DNA of 64,000 nucleotides from an uncultured Neptuniibacter sp. (GCF_947498015.1 NZ_CANMIR010000002.1:1-64000); one strand, 5' to 3'; positions 1-10,146 are shown, counted from the first letter of the stretch. Numbers and translations: made by a program. Notes: generated from the sequence alone by a model not told the origin.

Positions 1-77
<77 letters not shown>

Positions 78-131
78 TCTTATAAGTGGTATTAAAGCAA
101 GTCTTCTGTATACCTATTCAGGTATCATCGT

Positions 132-208
<77 letters not shown>

Positions 209-269
209 CTTAATTTCCTCGAACATTCATTACAACAAATAGATTCAACGTTGTAGGTATATTGCTATT

Positions 270-384
270 GAGGGATGAGAAGCCCCGAAGGGGGATCGAA
301 CCGAGCAAAGCGAGATAAACGAGTGCAACGAGGACCCGAAGGGTGAGGTGTAGCCGAATAATCCCTCCACTCCGACCACTTAAT
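270..384. repeat. Structured tRNA-associated element ending in a copy of the tRNA-Pro 3' end
   Basis: GAGGGAT (270-276) and ATCCCTC (361-367) form terminal inverted repeats around a purine-rich core made of short CGAG, CGAAGG and AACGAG motifs. The right end, 361-384, repeats 191-214 exactly over 24 bases: the last 18 bases of tRNA-Pro including CCA, plus CTTAAT. The layout looks like either a small element inserted into, and duplicating, a tRNA 3' end, or the remnant of a third tRNA-Pro gene whose body was replaced. I can see the repeat and symmetry directly; the origin is inferred. Confidence 0.6.
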
Positions 385-423
385 CAAATCCTTTATATAT
401 CTTCTAAGGCATGGAACGCTGAG

Positions 424-663
424 ATGGGTAATCCTGCAAAAACATTACGCTCTATTCGTGTACTCAAGACACAACTGATCCAGTCTGAACTGATAGATGC
501 GAAGAAAGCATCCCAGGCAGATACGTCTCCAGAGCAGCATACGTATCGTAAAGAGATACTGACCTCTCTAGCAGTTAAAATAAAGGAAGCTCAGCAGCCA
601 TCCAGACATACCAGTCAGAATAAACCTTATAGAAAAGCGGCACAGGTATCTCTACTGGATTGA
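424..663 (+). CDS. Small basic hypothetical protein (79 aa)
   Basis: I do not recognise this reading frame. It could be extended upstream to a GTG at 343, but that extension would be translated from the tRNA-derived repeat, so I prefer the ATG at 424, which begins MGNPAKTLRSIRVLKTQL. The product is hydrophilic and rich in Lys, Gln and Ser, with a predicted helical N-terminal half, no signal peptide and no membrane segment. The ribosome-binding site is weak. It stands alone between the tRNA array and another small gene. It may be a real small protein or a chance frame; codon use alone does not settle it. Confidence 0.35.
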   Translation: MGNPAKTLRSIRVLKTQLIQSELIDAKKASQADTSPEQHTYRKEILTSLAVKIKEAQQPSRHTSQNKPYRKAAQVSLLD

Positions 664-917
664 GATCATAATAAGCAGCTCCACCCATTAACTGAGAACA
701 TTGACCTTTCAGAATTAATAACCACTTCTCCCTCTCATTCATCCCACCACATAATAGTGGCAAACTCCAAATATCCGACTAAAATTCTCAACTATAGAGG
801 GATAATTTCAGACGGATAACTACCTTTCCCCATTATGCAAACCGACTCATCTATCAACAGAATAAAGTTATTGATGTCGCAACTTGAGCTCAGGCTATAA
901 ACAGCAGGAAAACAGGT
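664..917. other. Intergenic stretch without a recognisable gene
   Basis: This stretch lies between two small plus-strand reading frames. I see no convincing gene, terminator or repeat. A minus-strand frame at 575-763 overlaps the upstream frame antisense and has no ribosome-binding site. A run resembling AGGAAAACAGG just before 918 is the likely ribosome-binding site of the next small gene. Confidence 0.4.
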
Positions 918-1100
918 ATGGATACCCCCAATGAGCATGAAGAAATGTTTGCCGCGATCGATTACCTGAAAGAGAAGTTAAAAAAAGAGAGATCACTTTG
1001 TGAATCTTGTGACGAGAAAACATCAGGGTGTGAAGAAGATGAACAGCTCTGCCAGAAAATAAAACTGATGACACTGGCTAAAAAAATCCAGAGTAATTAG
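918..1100 (+). CDS. Small cysteine-containing hypothetical protein (60 aa)
   Basis: This 60-residue acidic protein starts MDTPNEHEEMFAAIDYLKEK. The ATG follows AGGAAAACAGG, an acceptable ribosome-binding site. The first half is a predicted amphipathic helix. The second half carries four cysteines in the arrangement C-x2-C-x7-C-x6-C, which could bind a metal or form disulphides. No signal peptide is seen, so it is probably cytosolic. I do not recognise the family. It lies tail-to-tail with the GGDEF gene that follows, so it is probably transcribed alone. Confidence 0.5.
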   Translation: MDTPNEHEEMFAAIDYLKEKLKKERSLCESCDEKTSGCEEDEQLCQKIKLMTLAKKIQSN

Positions 1101-1261
1101 CGATCAAGGCGATTGGCTGCCGACCTCCTGATTTTCAATCAGTAAAGCAGCTGTAGTCGCTTAAAAATATGATACAAGCTCCTCACCTACCTAAATAACT
1201 CAGATTACCCTAGCAGATGCGAGCCTGTTATCCACACAGACTGATTAAAAGGGGATCTATA

Positions 1262-2512
1262 TTACTCTGCTACTACTACCCTATCACGCCCCCTATGCTT
1301 AGCGGCATACATCGCCTGATCTGCACTATCGACCAACTCATCAAGCTGCTCAAAATTTCCCCGCCCCCTCTCAGCAACACCAATACTGATGGTCACCTTG
1401 AGGCTGCTTTCAGAAACTGCTGACTCTACATCGATCTGGACTTCACGGATGGTTTCACGGATACGTTCAGCAATTTTACCGGCCTTTGTTGCTCCGACAC
1501 CCGGTAGTAATACAATAAACTCCTCGCCGCCGTATCGCCCTAGCTGATCGAACTCTCGCAACAGGTCTTTCATCTCTCTTGCAACACAGATTAAGACCTG
1601 ATCTCCCACAGAGTGCCCATAGAGATCATTCACCCGCTTAAAATGATCTACATCGATCATCATGACCGAAAATGGGGTGGCCTTTTCAACAGAATTGATA
1701 AACTCCACAGCAGCTAAACTCTCGATACCTCGACGGTTAAATACACCTGTAAGGCCATCGTGACTTGCCTGATGGAGAAGTTTCTCCTCTTGTTTCCGAC
1801 TGCTTGCCAGACGCAAAGAAAAGTAATTAAACAGTGACAGTGATATAAAAATGGTTACGAATAGCGTGCAAAAGGCAAAATAGAAAAGATACTGAGATCT
1901 GGAAATAATCCCCCCCAGGAGGGACTCTATCTGATTCACGGGAAACTGAATACTTAACCCTCCCCTGACATCACCCAATTCATAGCCATACTTTTGATGA
2001 CAACCCAGACACTCTGGCTTGACTTTCAAGGGAGCAAGATATCGGTATACATCCCCCTGCAACTCGACTGCAGTATCTCCATCCCCCTCTTCGAACCGAT
2101 TAAGAATTTTTCTTTCCCAATCATCCGGCATATTGACTGGATTAAGCGGCCTTAAGCTGGTCAAACCGGCTTCAATCTGACTACCTGCCAGAATTTCTGA
2201 GATCTGCCGGGTCATATAGGCAGGGTTTACCTTTGTCAGCGCTCTATTATAGGAATCGATAATATCCCTGTCGGGAACATCCAGATAGGGGTTTGGTGGA
2301 GTAGTGTCTGTCGTAACCACATAAACACCACCATGCATCGCATTCCATCGCCTTACTGTCTGTACAATATGAGCGATGGAATCCCCTCTAAGCCTCGCGA
2401 CTTCAAGTCCGGTGTAACTAATATCGCTACGAAGATAGACCGCAGCAGCACCCACAGCAACAACACTGATAACCAATGAGATAATGAAACTGCCGATATA
2501 TCGATTAATCAT
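1262..2512 (-). CDS. Membrane diguanylate cyclase with periplasmic DUF3365-type haem-motif sensor
   Basis: This 416-aa protein probably makes cyclic di-GMP from two GTP. There is a membrane segment at about 8-27, then a periplasmic region to about 205 resembling DUF3365 (Tll0287-like) sensors, with a C-x2-C-H motif at residues 168-172. A second membrane segment spans about 209-231, and the GGDEF domain runs from about 245 to the end. The active-site motif is GGEEF (328-332) and an inhibitory I-site RxxD lies five residues before it (319-322), so catalysis and product feedback both look intact. The single CxxCH suggests covalent haem and hence redox or gas sensing, which is an inference. No EAL domain is present. 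It stands alone and is transcribed away from the next c-di-GMP gene. Confidence 0.92.
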   Translation of the reverse strand: MINRYIGSFIISLVISVVAVGAAAVYLRSDISYTGLEVARLRGDSIAHIVQTVRRWNAMHGGVYVVTTDTTPPNPYLDVPDRDIIDSYNRALTKVNPAYMTRQISEILAGSQIEAGLTSLRPLNPVNMPDDWERKILNRFEEGDGDTAVELQGDVYRYLAPLKVKPECLGCHQKYGYELGDVRGGLSIQFPVNQIESLLGGIISRSQYLFYFAFCTLFVTIFISLSLFNYFSLRLASSRKQEEKLLHQASHDGLTGVFNRRGIESLAAVEFINSVEKATPFSVMMIDVDHFKRVNDLYGHSVGDQVLICVAREMKDLLREFDQLGRYGGEEFIVLLPGVGATKAGKIAERIRETIREVQIDVESAVSESSLKVTISIGVAERGRGNFEQLDELVDSADQAMYAAKHRGRDRVVVAE

Positions 2513-2715
2513 TTACCCACACCGCTCTATAAACGCTCACTGCACAGAACAAACAGTCGGTTAAGAATAGTAGATCTTCCCTCCAGCCAATATGATGCAG
2601 AGCAACAAAGCAGCCGAAGAAAACGCCCATATAACCATGCTCCACCAATTAACCATAAAGTTTAAATGGATATTTTTGGTTATTTGATAAACAATAGATC
2701 CAAACAATAAATATA

Positions 2716-4989
2716 ATGATAGGTTGCAACGGAATGCAGGCTTCTCCTACACAATCAACCCACCAGGTAACAATCACACTTCTGTTACTGATCGGAGCCA
2801 TTGTTGTTGCTCGGCTCACTCATCCGGTTGAGCGTTTAAAACAGTTTTTGTATGAACACCCCTCCCTAGAACAGCTACACATTGACGATCTGATTTTGGG
2901 CGCTTTGGGTGGTGCCTTTTTCATCCTTACTTTGCTATTACTACAGATGAAAAATCACTACCGCAGTGCTGCCAACAACTCTGCCGAAAAGCACCAACAC
3001 TATGAGCTATTATCACAACTCCCCGTCGCTGTTGCCGCCGTTAATGCCCACTCTCAGATTCAAATCAGCAACCAGACCTTTTCAGAGCTTACCCGGCACT
3101 GCCCCCATGATGAAATTTTCTCAATTATCTCTACCCTAATTGATAAGGTCAGCCCCGTTGCTCCACACGCGGCGGTCACACAGAAACACTTTGATCTGTT
3201 CAAAAACAGTGAGACTTATATCAACTGGCTGCTGTTCCGTCAGAGGGATGAGAATTATGTACTGCTAGGTGTCGATGAAAACCATCTCAAGGAGGTGACA
3301 ACAGAGCTTTCCATCTCCAGACAAATTATTGAGCAAGCCCCCATCGGCATTTTGGTCACCCAGCCCGATATGAGAATCGAATATGTCAATGACGCCTTTC
3401 AGCAGGTCACAGGATACAGTTTGAAGGAGGTCACCGGTGCTACTCCCTCCATATTGCAGTCAGGCATACATAATCAAACGTTCTACAAAGAGATGCAGCA
3501 CTCCCTGCAGGAGACCGGACACTGGCAAGGGGAGATATGGAATAAACGAAAAAGCGGCGAGCAATACTTAGAATGGCTTTCTATCACCGCGCTTGTCGAC
3601 CTTTCAGGTGAGGTAACAAACTACATAGGTATGTTTTCGGAGATCACAGCCCAGGAACATGTGAAACAGAAACTGCGCAATCTCGCTTACTTTGATGGCC
3701 TGACCTCTCTGGCAAACCGTGCCCATATTGAAGAACTGATTGCAGAACAGATCAACACAGCTGATGACCGAATATTCTGTCTGCTGTTTATCGACATCGA
3801 CGGCTTCAAGAGGATCAATGATAGTTTAGGCCATGAGATAGGTGATGAACTTCTGGTCGCTTTCGCCAAGCGACTGCAACACAATATTCGGGAGACAGAT
3901 ATCCCCTCACGCTGGGGAGGAGATGAATTCATCATCGGATTCAAAGCTTCCAATCCATCAAGTGATATTGCCAAGGTGTGTGAAAACCTGCTCCATATAA
4001 TGAAACAACCCTTCTGGGTAAAAGATCGCGAGCTGAGTATTACCGTGAGTATCGGTGTCTGTACTCACTCTGCTGAGTCAAACAGCGTGGAGGCATTAAT
4101 TAGGAATGCCGATACCGCCATGTATCTCGCTAAACGTAAAGGTAAATGCCGATATGAGGTGTTCTCTCAAGAACTGCATAAAGAGCTTACAGAAAACCTG
4201 GAAATTGAAGGCCATCTGCGAAAAGCCCTTAAAGAGCAATCACTCGATGTACATTTCCAACCCCAGATTACGACTACACCTCACTATAAAGTCTCCGGCA
4301 TCGAAGCTCTGGCACGCTGGCATCACTCCACATTAGGACACATTCCACCGGGGAAATTCATTCCCGTCGCCGAATCTACCGGCCTGATTGGAGAACTGGG
4401 CCGAGTCATAATCAAGCAAGCTTTTAATCAATTTAGCCAATGCAGTGACATTGATCATACTCTGGAACTCTCAGTCAATCTTAATGCTACCCAGCTATCC
4501 GATCCGGATATTGTTGAATTTATCATCCACACCGCTGCAGCCGCCGGCATCAGCTGCAACAAAGTAAAATTAGAGATAACTGAAGATATCTTTATTGAAG
4601 ATATTCAGGCAGCACTCAAAAAACTAAATATGCTTAAATCGGTGGGTTTCAAAATCTCCCTGGATGATTTCGGTACGGGTTACTCCTCCCTTTCATACCT
4701 TAAAGAGTTTGATATTGATGAACTCAAAATTGACCGCTCATTTGTGAAAGGAATTGAGCGCTCACCCGTTAATCAGGCCATCATTAAAGCTATTTTTTCC
4801 ATGACTGATTTCATGGGAATTCGCTGCATTGTGGAGGGGATAGAAACCCAACAACAGCTGGAGGTGTTGCATGAACTGAACTCTCATCACTTTCAGGGCT
4901 TTCTCTTTTCAAAACCCCTGCCAATTATGGAGTTAATCGACTATCTGAATTCGACCAACTCCACAAATCACCTACCCAACAAAAAGTGA
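2716..4989 (+). CDS. PAS-GGDEF-EAL cyclic di-GMP turnover protein
   Basis: This 757-aa membrane protein combines a cyclase and a phosphodiesterase domain. Two hydrophobic segments lie near 20-36 and 58-78. A PAS fold occupies about 200-315, with the typical NDAFQQVTGYS segment. The GGDEF domain has an intact GGDEF motif at 401-405 preceded by an RxxD I-site (RETD). The EAL domain (about 500-745) has EALARW at 530 and the metal-binding DDFGTGYSS loop, so both activities appear intact; which dominates cannot be read from sequence. It is divergent from the haem-motif cyclase, with about 200 AT-rich bases between them likely to hold both promoters. A start at the ATG six codons further in (MQASPTQ) is also possible. 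Confidence 0.93.
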   Translation: MIGCNGMQASPTQSTHQVTITLLLLIGAIVVARLTHPVERLKQFLYEHPSLEQLHIDDLILGALGGAFFILTLLLLQMKNHYRSAANNSAEKHQHYELLSQLPVAVAAVNAHSQIQISNQTFSELTRHCPHDEIFSIISTLIDKVSPVAPHAAVTQKHFDLFKNSETYINWLLFRQRDENYVLLGVDENHLKEVTTELSISRQIIEQAPIGILVTQPDMRIEYVNDAFQQVTGYSLKEVTGATPSILQSGIHNQTFYKEMQHSLQETGHWQGEIWNKRKSGEQYLEWLSITALVDLSGEVTNYIGMFSEITAQEHVKQKLRNLAYFDGLTSLANRAHIEELIAEQINTADDRIFCLLFIDIDGFKRINDSLGHEIGDELLVAFAKRLQHNIRETDIPSRWGGDEFIIGFKASNPSSDIAKVCENLLHIMKQPFWVKDRELSITVSIGVCTHSAESNSVEALIRNADTAMYLAKRKGKCRYEVFSQELHKELTENLEIEGHLRKALKEQSLDVHFQPQITTTPHYKVSGIEALARWHHSTLGHIPPGKFIPVAESTGLIGELGRVIIKQAFNQFSQCSDIDHTLELSVNLNATQLSDPDIVEFIIHTAAAAGISCNKVKLEITEDIFIEDIQAALKKLNMLKSVGFKISLDDFGTGYSSLSYLKEFDIDELKIDRSFVKGIERSPVNQAIIKAIFSMTDFMGIRCIVEGIETQQQLEVLHELNSHHFQGFLFSKPLPIMELIDYLNSTNSTNHLPNKK

Positions 4990-5064
4990 GTGTTGGATAG
5001 GCATCACACCTGAACCACCAACTAAGTACGTCAATGACGTTTGATGGACAGTGCCGAAAGCGCA

Positions 5065-6354
5065 TCAGACCTGATGCTCCCTGAAATACTTTACCAGGAC
5101 ACGAGTCAAGCTCTGAATATCTTGCGCCCCCGCCATCTCACGTATCGAGTGCATCGCAAACTGTGGAACACCAATATCCAATGTTTTTACACCCAACTCA
5201 GATGCAGTGATGGGCCCGATAGTACTTCCACATCCCATATCACTACGCACAACAAAGGCCTGAACCTCAACCTCCTCCGTCATCGCCAGATCACGGAACA
5301 GTGCACTTGTCTCACTATTAGTAGCGTAGCGTTGATTCGCATTCAGTTTTATTACAGGTCCGGCATTAAGCAGAGGCCCATGATTGGCATCATGTTTATC
5401 TGCAAAGTTAGGGTGAATCCCATGCGCATTATCTGCCGAAATCATCATCGAACGATTGATCATCCTGATTCGCGCTTCTGCTTCGGGCACCATACGCTCA
5501 ATCACCTGGCTTAGCATCGGGCCCTGAGCACCCGCCGCACTCATACTGCCAACCTCTTCATGGTCATTGCAGACAAGTAGCGCTCCTTCAGCCGTATCAG
5601 CCTCCAGTAATGCGGCCAAGCCCATATAGCAGCTCAGCAGATTATCCAGCCGTGCCGATACCAGAAACTCCTCTGACAACCCAATTAATGACGGCGGCTG
5701 GGTATCATAGAGTGAGATCTCGTAATCCAGAACCTTCTCTACAGAGTGATTCCCTTCAGCACGCATCTGCTCTGCCAGCAGCTGTTTAAAATCAGACTTC
5801 TCTTCACCCTGCCCGAGAATGACTGGCAGAAATGTTTGCGCATTAATCTTCCGACTACTGTTTGCTTCACGATCCAAGTGGATCGCCAGGCTAGGGATCA
5901 CTGCAACCGGCTTCTTAAAATCAACCAGTGCATTCAGACGGTCACCATCCTTCGAAAGGTAACTTACCCGCCCTGCCATTGAGAGATCGCGATCAAACCA
6001 AGGATTGAGTAGTACACCTCCGTACACCTCAACCCCTAGCTGGTGATAACCATGCTTATGCAGTTCAGGCTGAGGTTTCACTTTGAGGCAGGGAGAGTCG
6101 GTATGTGCGCCGACCATACGAATACCCGATTCAACCAATTCACGATTTTGTGGCATCACCCAGGCAACAATGGATGAACCATTACGTAGTGTGAAATATC
6201 GCCCCCCTTTCTCGAGGTTCCACTGATCGGTTTCCAATAATTGTGTAAACCCTACCTTCTCAAGTCGTTTAGACATCTCGGCCACAGCATGAAACGGGGT
6301 TGGCGATGCAGCTAAAAACTGCTGCAGATCGGTTAACAGTTCCGACATATTCAT
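5065..6354 (-). CDS. apeB: M18 family aminopeptidase
   Basis: This is a 429-aa cytosolic zinc aminopeptidase of the M18 (aspartyl aminopeptidase) family, which removes N-terminal residues from peptides and typically forms a dodecamer. The visible family signatures are [14 protein letters not shown] near residue 83 (zinc His and Asp), the catalytic [10 protein letters not shown] segment, and the C-terminal [12 protein letters not shown] block with the last metal ligand region. Length is normal for the family. An ATG two codons in (MSELL) is an equally good start. It lies two bases downstream of the FKBP gene and is probably co-transcribed with it. It faces the PAS-GGDEF-EAL gene tail-to-tail. 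Confidence 0.95.
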   Translation of the reverse strand: MNMSELLTDLQQFLAASPTPFHAVAEMSKRLEKVGFTQLLETDQWNLEKGGRYFTLRNGSSIVAWVMPQNRELVESGIRMVGAHTDSPCLKVKPQPELHKHGYHQLGVEVYGGVLLNPWFDRDLSMAGRVSYLSKDGDRLNALVDFKKPVAVIPSLAIHLDREANSSRKINAQTFLPVILGQGEEKSDFKQLLAEQMRAEGNHSVEKVLDYEISLYDTQPPSLIGLSEEFLVSARLDNLLSCYMGLAALLEADTAEGALLVCNDHEEVGSMSAAGAQGPMLSQVIERMVPEAEARIRMINRSMMISADNAHGIHPNFADKHDANHGPLLNAGPVIKLNANQRYATNSETSALFRDLAMTEEVEVQAFVVRSDMGCGSTIGPITASELGVKTLDIGVPQFAMHSIREMAGAQDIQSLTRVLVKYFREHQV

Positions 6355-6356
6355 AC

Positions 6357-6878
6357 CTATTTCTCTTCTGCCTTAAAATCGATCAGCTCTACTTTAAAAA
6401 TCAGCGTTGAATTCGCAGGAATCTCAACAGAGGGGCTCACTGCACCGTAAGCCAGCTCTGGCTTGATGTACAACTCCCACTGCGCGCCTTTATTCATCAA
6501 TGATAGGCCTTCGGTCCATCCACGAATCACCCGATTCAACGGAAAGCTAGAGGGCTCTCCACGCTTATAAGAGCTATCAAATACAAAACCGTCAACCCGC
6601 TTGCCTTCATAATGAACAGTCACAACATCCGTAATCTTCGGCTTTTCCCCTGTTCCCGCTTTGATGATTTTATATTGCAGCCCTGACGGCGTAACACTCA
6701 CATCAGGCTGATTAGCATTATCGCTCAGGAACTGATCACCCTGCTTACGAACATCATCATTTAGCGCTTTCTCGATCAGCTCTTTTCTGAAGCGCTCCTC
6801 TTCCGCATCATTTCCACAACCCGTCAGCAAGCTTGTAGATACGGTTAAAACTGCAAGGTATACACCAAATTTCATCAT
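6357..6878 (-). CDS. FKBP-type peptidyl-prolyl isomerase, lipoprotein
   Basis: This 173-aa peptidyl-prolyl cis-trans isomerase is predicted to be anchored in the envelope. The start at 6878 gives [21 protein letters not shown], a lipoprotein signal peptide with lipobox LLTGC; a longer frame from 6911 would bury it. A short acidic helical region follows, then an FKBP domain from about residue 65 to the end, recognisable by [18 protein letters not shown], the G[10 protein letters not shown] loop and ELAYG. It resembles the FkpA/Mip-like folding helpers of the periplasm, but its dimerisation helix region is much shorter. It is transcribed away from prc. Confidence 0.9.
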   Translation of the reverse strand: MMKFGVYLAVLTVSTSLLTGCGNDAEEERFRKELIEKALNDDVRKQGDQFLSDNANQPDVSVTPSGLQYKIIKAGTGEKPKITDVVTVHYEGKRVDGFVFDSSYKRGEPSSFPLNRVIRGWTEGLSLMNKGAQWELYIKPELAYGAVSPSVEIPANSTLIFKVELIDFKAEEK

Positions 6879-7027
6879 TTCATTTCCAAAATAGAGGAAT
6901 GAGCATTCCAACTAATTGATTTTACATCGGTGCCACGCATGTCTACACTCAACAAACAGAGTCGGGGAACTCAAGGCACACTTCCCGGTCATAACTGAAT
7001 CAAGGGTTTATTTTTAAGACTTACATT

Positions 7028-9127
7028 ATGCATAGATCGCTTTTAAAGCCACTGTTAATCACTGCGTTTTCTCTTCTATTACCTGTTTCAGCCAACGCTC
7101 TTACTACCCCATTAGAATCAGAATCCGTCCATAAACAGACTTTGCAGGAGATTACCGAATCTCTGAAGCTGGGTCATTATAATCGTATCGCCCTCGACGA
7201 TGCGCTTTCCAGTCAGATTTTCGATCAATATCTTAAAGATCTCGACCCTGCCCGAAGCTACTTTTATAGGAGCGATATTGACGAATTTGAGCAATACCGC
7301 CTCAGCCTTGATGACAAGATCAAAACGGCCGACCTTGAGGAAGCATATATTATCTTTAACCGCTTTCAGGAGCGGATGGAAAACCGCCTCAACTTCATCA
7401 TTGATGAGCTCGAAAACGGAAAAAAATTCGACTTCACTGTTGCAGAGACCCTGAACACGGACCGAGAAAGCGCACCCTGGATTGAATCCGAGCAAGAGAT
7501 GAATGCGCTTTGGGACCGCCGGATTAAAAGCGCTCTTCTAAACCTTAAACTGGCCGGCAAAACAGTTGAGGAAGCCCGGGAGGTTCTAATTAAGCGCTAT
7601 AACAATCAGCTTAAGCGTGCGCTTCAGGTCAATAGTGAAGATGTTTTCCAGACTTTCACCAACGCCTATACCAAGCAATACGACCCACATACACAGTATT
7701 TCTCTCCGCGAAAATCGGAGAACTTTAAGATTAATATGAGCCTCTCCCTTGAAGGGATCGGGGCTGTGCTAAAAAGTGAGAATGAGTTTACACAGATCGT
7801 TCGTCTTGTCCCTGCTGGCCCAGCAGAGAAAACCGGATTACTTAAAGCAACTGACCGGATAATAGGTGTTGGCCAGGGCGAAGAGGGTGAGATTGAAGAT
7901 GTCGTGGGCTGGCGCCTGGATGATGTAGTCCAGCTTATTCGCGGCCCAAAAGACACCGTCGTACGACTGGAGGTGAAAGGTGCCGAGCGAGATGATGCTC
8001 CCTCTCGAATTGTCCAGATTGTCCGCAATAAGGTAAAACTGGAAGAGCAATCCGCTCAGAAACGTATCCTTGATGTTGAACACTTAGGCCAGAATTTCCG
8101 CCTAGGGGTCATTGAGATTCCAGCGTTCTATATCGATTTTGAAGCGCTGCAAAAAGGTGACGAAAACTTTAAAAGCACCTCGCGTGATGTTGAAAAGCTG
8201 ATCAACGAACTAAAACAGGAGAACATCGACGGTCTGATCGTTGATCTGCGTAACAACGGTGGCGGTTCGCTGCGTGAAGCTAACGATACTGTGGGTCTGT
8301 TTATTAAACACGGTCCAACCGTTCAGGTTAAAGATTCAGCGGGACGCGTGGATATCTTACAGGATCGTAACCCTATGGTGGCTTATGATGGACCTGTAGC
8401 AGTTCTGGTTAACCGCCTCTCCGCATCAGCATCAGAAATTTTTGCTGGAGCCATTCAGGACTATAACCGCGGTATTGTCATCGGCGGACAGACCTTCGGT
8501 AAAGGAACGGTCCAAACACTGCTTCCACTGAATCATGGCCAGTTAAAACTCACTCATGCCAAGTTCTACCGTATCTCCGGCGAAAGCACCCAGAACAAGG
8601 GGGTTCTGCCTGATATCAACTTCCCAACACTATATGACCCTGAGATCATTGGTGAAAGCGCTTTGGAACAAGCACTGTCCTGGGACAAAGTACGCTCCGC
8701 ACCACACGGTACTTACCCGAGTCTGAAACCGTTTCTAAGTCAGGTGAACAAGCACTATCAATCCCGAAGCATGACAAACCCTGATTTCATCTTTATGCGG
8801 GAACAGGTTGATCGCCTGAATGAGGTTCGCAGCGAAAGCAGCCTGATTCCCCTGCAAGAGAGTGCTCTCAAAACGGAAAGGGACAGTGCCGAGCAGTGGC
8901 AACTCGATGCTGAAAACCGTCGTCGCATGAAGAAACAGCTTCCGCTGATTGAAAAGCTCTCTGACCTTGAGACCGAGCTTAAGAAAGATGCCCAAGGGCG
9001 CCCGATAAATCCGGAAGCCGAAGCGATGCTTGTTGAGAGTGGCCGTATTTTGTTAGATGCTACCTTCATGCAGCTGCAATACTCAGCAGCACAAGCTGAA
9101 AAAACCAAAGGCAAACAGCGCGAATAA
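7028..9127 (+). CDS. prc: Tail-specific protease Prc (C-terminal processing peptidase, S41A)
   Basis: This 699-aa periplasmic serine protease degrades or trims proteins from their C-termini; in E. coli it acts on penicillin-binding protein 3 and on SsrA-like tails. An N-terminal signal peptide ends near ANALTT. A long helical N-terminal region is followed by a PDZ domain (about 235-320) and the S41 core. The SASASE segment is at 465-470 and the GGQTFGKGTVQ segment contains K492. S467 and K492 are 25 residues apart, as are the E. coli catalytic serine and lysine, so the dyad is intact. The C-terminal DUF3340-type region is present. A membrane-anchored coiled-coil gene follows 27 bases downstream. 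Confidence 0.97.
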   Translation: MHRSLLKPLLITAFSLLLPVSANALTTPLESESVHKQTLQEITESLKLGHYNRIALDDALSSQIFDQYLKDLDPARSYFYRSDIDEFEQYRLSLDDKIKTADLEEAYIIFNRFQERMENRLNFIIDELENGKKFDFTVAETLNTDRESAPWIESEQEMNALWDRRIKSALLNLKLAGKTVEEAREVLIKRYNNQLKRALQVNSEDVFQTFTNAYTKQYDPHTQYFSPRKSENFKINMSLSLEGIGAVLKSENEFTQIVRLVPAGPAEKTGLLKATDRIIGVGQGEEGEIEDVVGWRLDDVVQLIRGPKDTVVRLEVKGAERDDAPSRIVQIVRNKVKLEEQSAQKRILDVEHLGQNFRLGVIEIPAFYIDFEALQKGDENFKSTSRDVEKLINELKQENIDGLIVDLRNNGGGSLREANDTVGLFIKHGPTVQVKDSAGRVDILQDRNPMVAYDGPVAVLVNRLSASASEIFAGAIQDYNRGIVIGGQTFGKGTVQTLLPLNHGQLKLTHAKFYRISGESTQNKGVLPDINFPTLYDPEIIGESALEQALSWDKVRSAPHGTYPSLKPFLSQVNKHYQSRSMTNPDFIFMREQVDRLNEVRSESSLIPLQESALKTERDSAEQWQLDAENRRRMKKQLPLIEKLSDLETELKKDAQGRPINPEAEAMLVESGRILLDATFMQLQYSAAQAEKTKGKQRE

Positions 9128-9154
9128 CTGCGAAACAAGCTAGGGATATAAGGG

Positions 9155-9934
9155 ATGAAAGCCAAGAGCATCATTATCTTCGCTATAGTTGTACCTATTG
9201 TATTGATCCTACTGGGCGGCGGTGGTTATTTCGCTTATAACGAGATGCAGGGACAACATGAAAAAAACCTCAAGGATCTTGAAAAATTTGGTTTCACAGT
9301 ACTCCCGACCAGCACCTATACCGAATCAACCGGTGAACTAGGGAACAAACAGCTTCCCGCAACCTTTGCTGAATCTAAGCTCACCCCGACTCAAAAAGTG
9401 ATTCAGGGGCTAATGAACGACAATGAACAGTTGCTCGAAGAGCAGAAAGCCCTCAAATCCCAGATAGACGGGCTCAAGGCTGAAGTTGCCGCGTTAGAGA
9501 ATTACAAAAAACTCAACGAACACTTTGCCCCGCTGACAATTACAGAGGAGATCGCTGAGGTAGAGAAGCAACTGAAAACTCTGCTGATTGATCTTCCTGA
9601 CGCACGCCGTTTTTCTAATCTACAGATCGAGGCGATGTCGGCCGCTTCTGGCAACGAGTATAAAAAGTTTATCGGCGGCAAACGGCTGATCCTATCTGAG
9701 ACTGAACGTGAAGCCCTTGTTCGGGATTATATGCCGGAGTTTGCATTCTGCATCGGCGATGGCATTGAGATCGCGGCAAACTCTCCAAGAGAGGAGCGCC
9801 TTATCACCGCCTATTTCCGTAAACCAGAAGATTCCGCTCTCTCAGCAGATCTTCAGGCGGATCTAACGACCGTGATTAAACCCTGCCAGACAGCACTCTA
9901 TGAACGGCTTGCGGACTATGATAAACCGATCTGA
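9155..9934 (+). CDS. Membrane-anchored coiled-coil protein of unknown function
   Basis: This 259-aa protein has one N-terminal membrane segment (about residues 5-25, IIFAIVVPIVLILLGGGGYF) and no clear signal cleavage site, so the rest is probably periplasmic. Residues about 85-125 form a coiled coil (DNEQLLEEQKALKSQIDGLKAE). The C-terminal half is soluble, with a pair of cysteines that could form a disulphide (CIGDG and PCQTA). I do not recognise a named family. It starts 27 bases after prc, in a likely two-gene operon, which suggests a role with the protease as adaptor or substrate; that is inference only. The rpsA promoter follows its stop codon. Confidence 0.8.
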   Translation: MKAKSIIIFAIVVPIVLILLGGGGYFAYNEMQGQHEKNLKDLEKFGFTVLPTSTYTESTGELGNKQLPATFAESKLTPTQKVIQGLMNDNEQLLEEQKALKSQIDGLKAEVAALENYKKLNEHFAPLTITEEIAEVEKQLKTLLIDLPDARRFSNLQIEAMSAASGNEYKKFIGGKRLILSETEREALVRDYMPEFAFCIGDGIEIAANSPREERLITAYFRKPEDSALSADLQADLTTVIKPCQTALYERLADYDKPI

Positions 9935-9961
9935 ATCTGAATATTCCGCACTCAAAAAAAC

Positions 9962-10146
9962 CTGTATCAAAAGCCTTTTTCCTGTATAATACGCGCTCAT
10001 TTTCTATCGATCTGGGCGCTAAACCGGTCAAAACGCCCCCTTCGAATATTAAAAAACTGACCCTGTAAATCCGGTATTACAGGCTGAAGTGCTGCCCTCC
10101 ATCCTAATTCTCTGGAAAAGGTGGCCCTTACTATAGGACACATTCA
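9962..10146 (+). promoter_or_regulatory. rpsA promoter and long structured leader
   Basis: A perfect TATAAT lies at 9985-9990; the matching -35 region (around 9962-9967) is weak. This gives a leader of about 150 bases before the rpsA ATG at 10147. The leader contains a perfect 7-bp stem, CCTGTAA (10062-10068) with TTACAGG (10077-10083) and an 8-base loop. In E. coli the rpsA leader folds and binds S1 for autogenous control. A similar role is plausible here, but conservation of the fold cannot be judged from one sequence. Confidence 0.6.

Noticed and set aside
343-423. Extension of the 79-aa gene upstream to a GTG at 343
   Set aside because: The extra residues would be encoded by the tRNA-derived repeat, and no ribosome-binding site is present.
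575-763. A 62-codon minus-strand frame rich in Trp and Leu
   Set aside because: It lies antisense to the 79-aa frame, with no ribosome-binding site or family resemblance.
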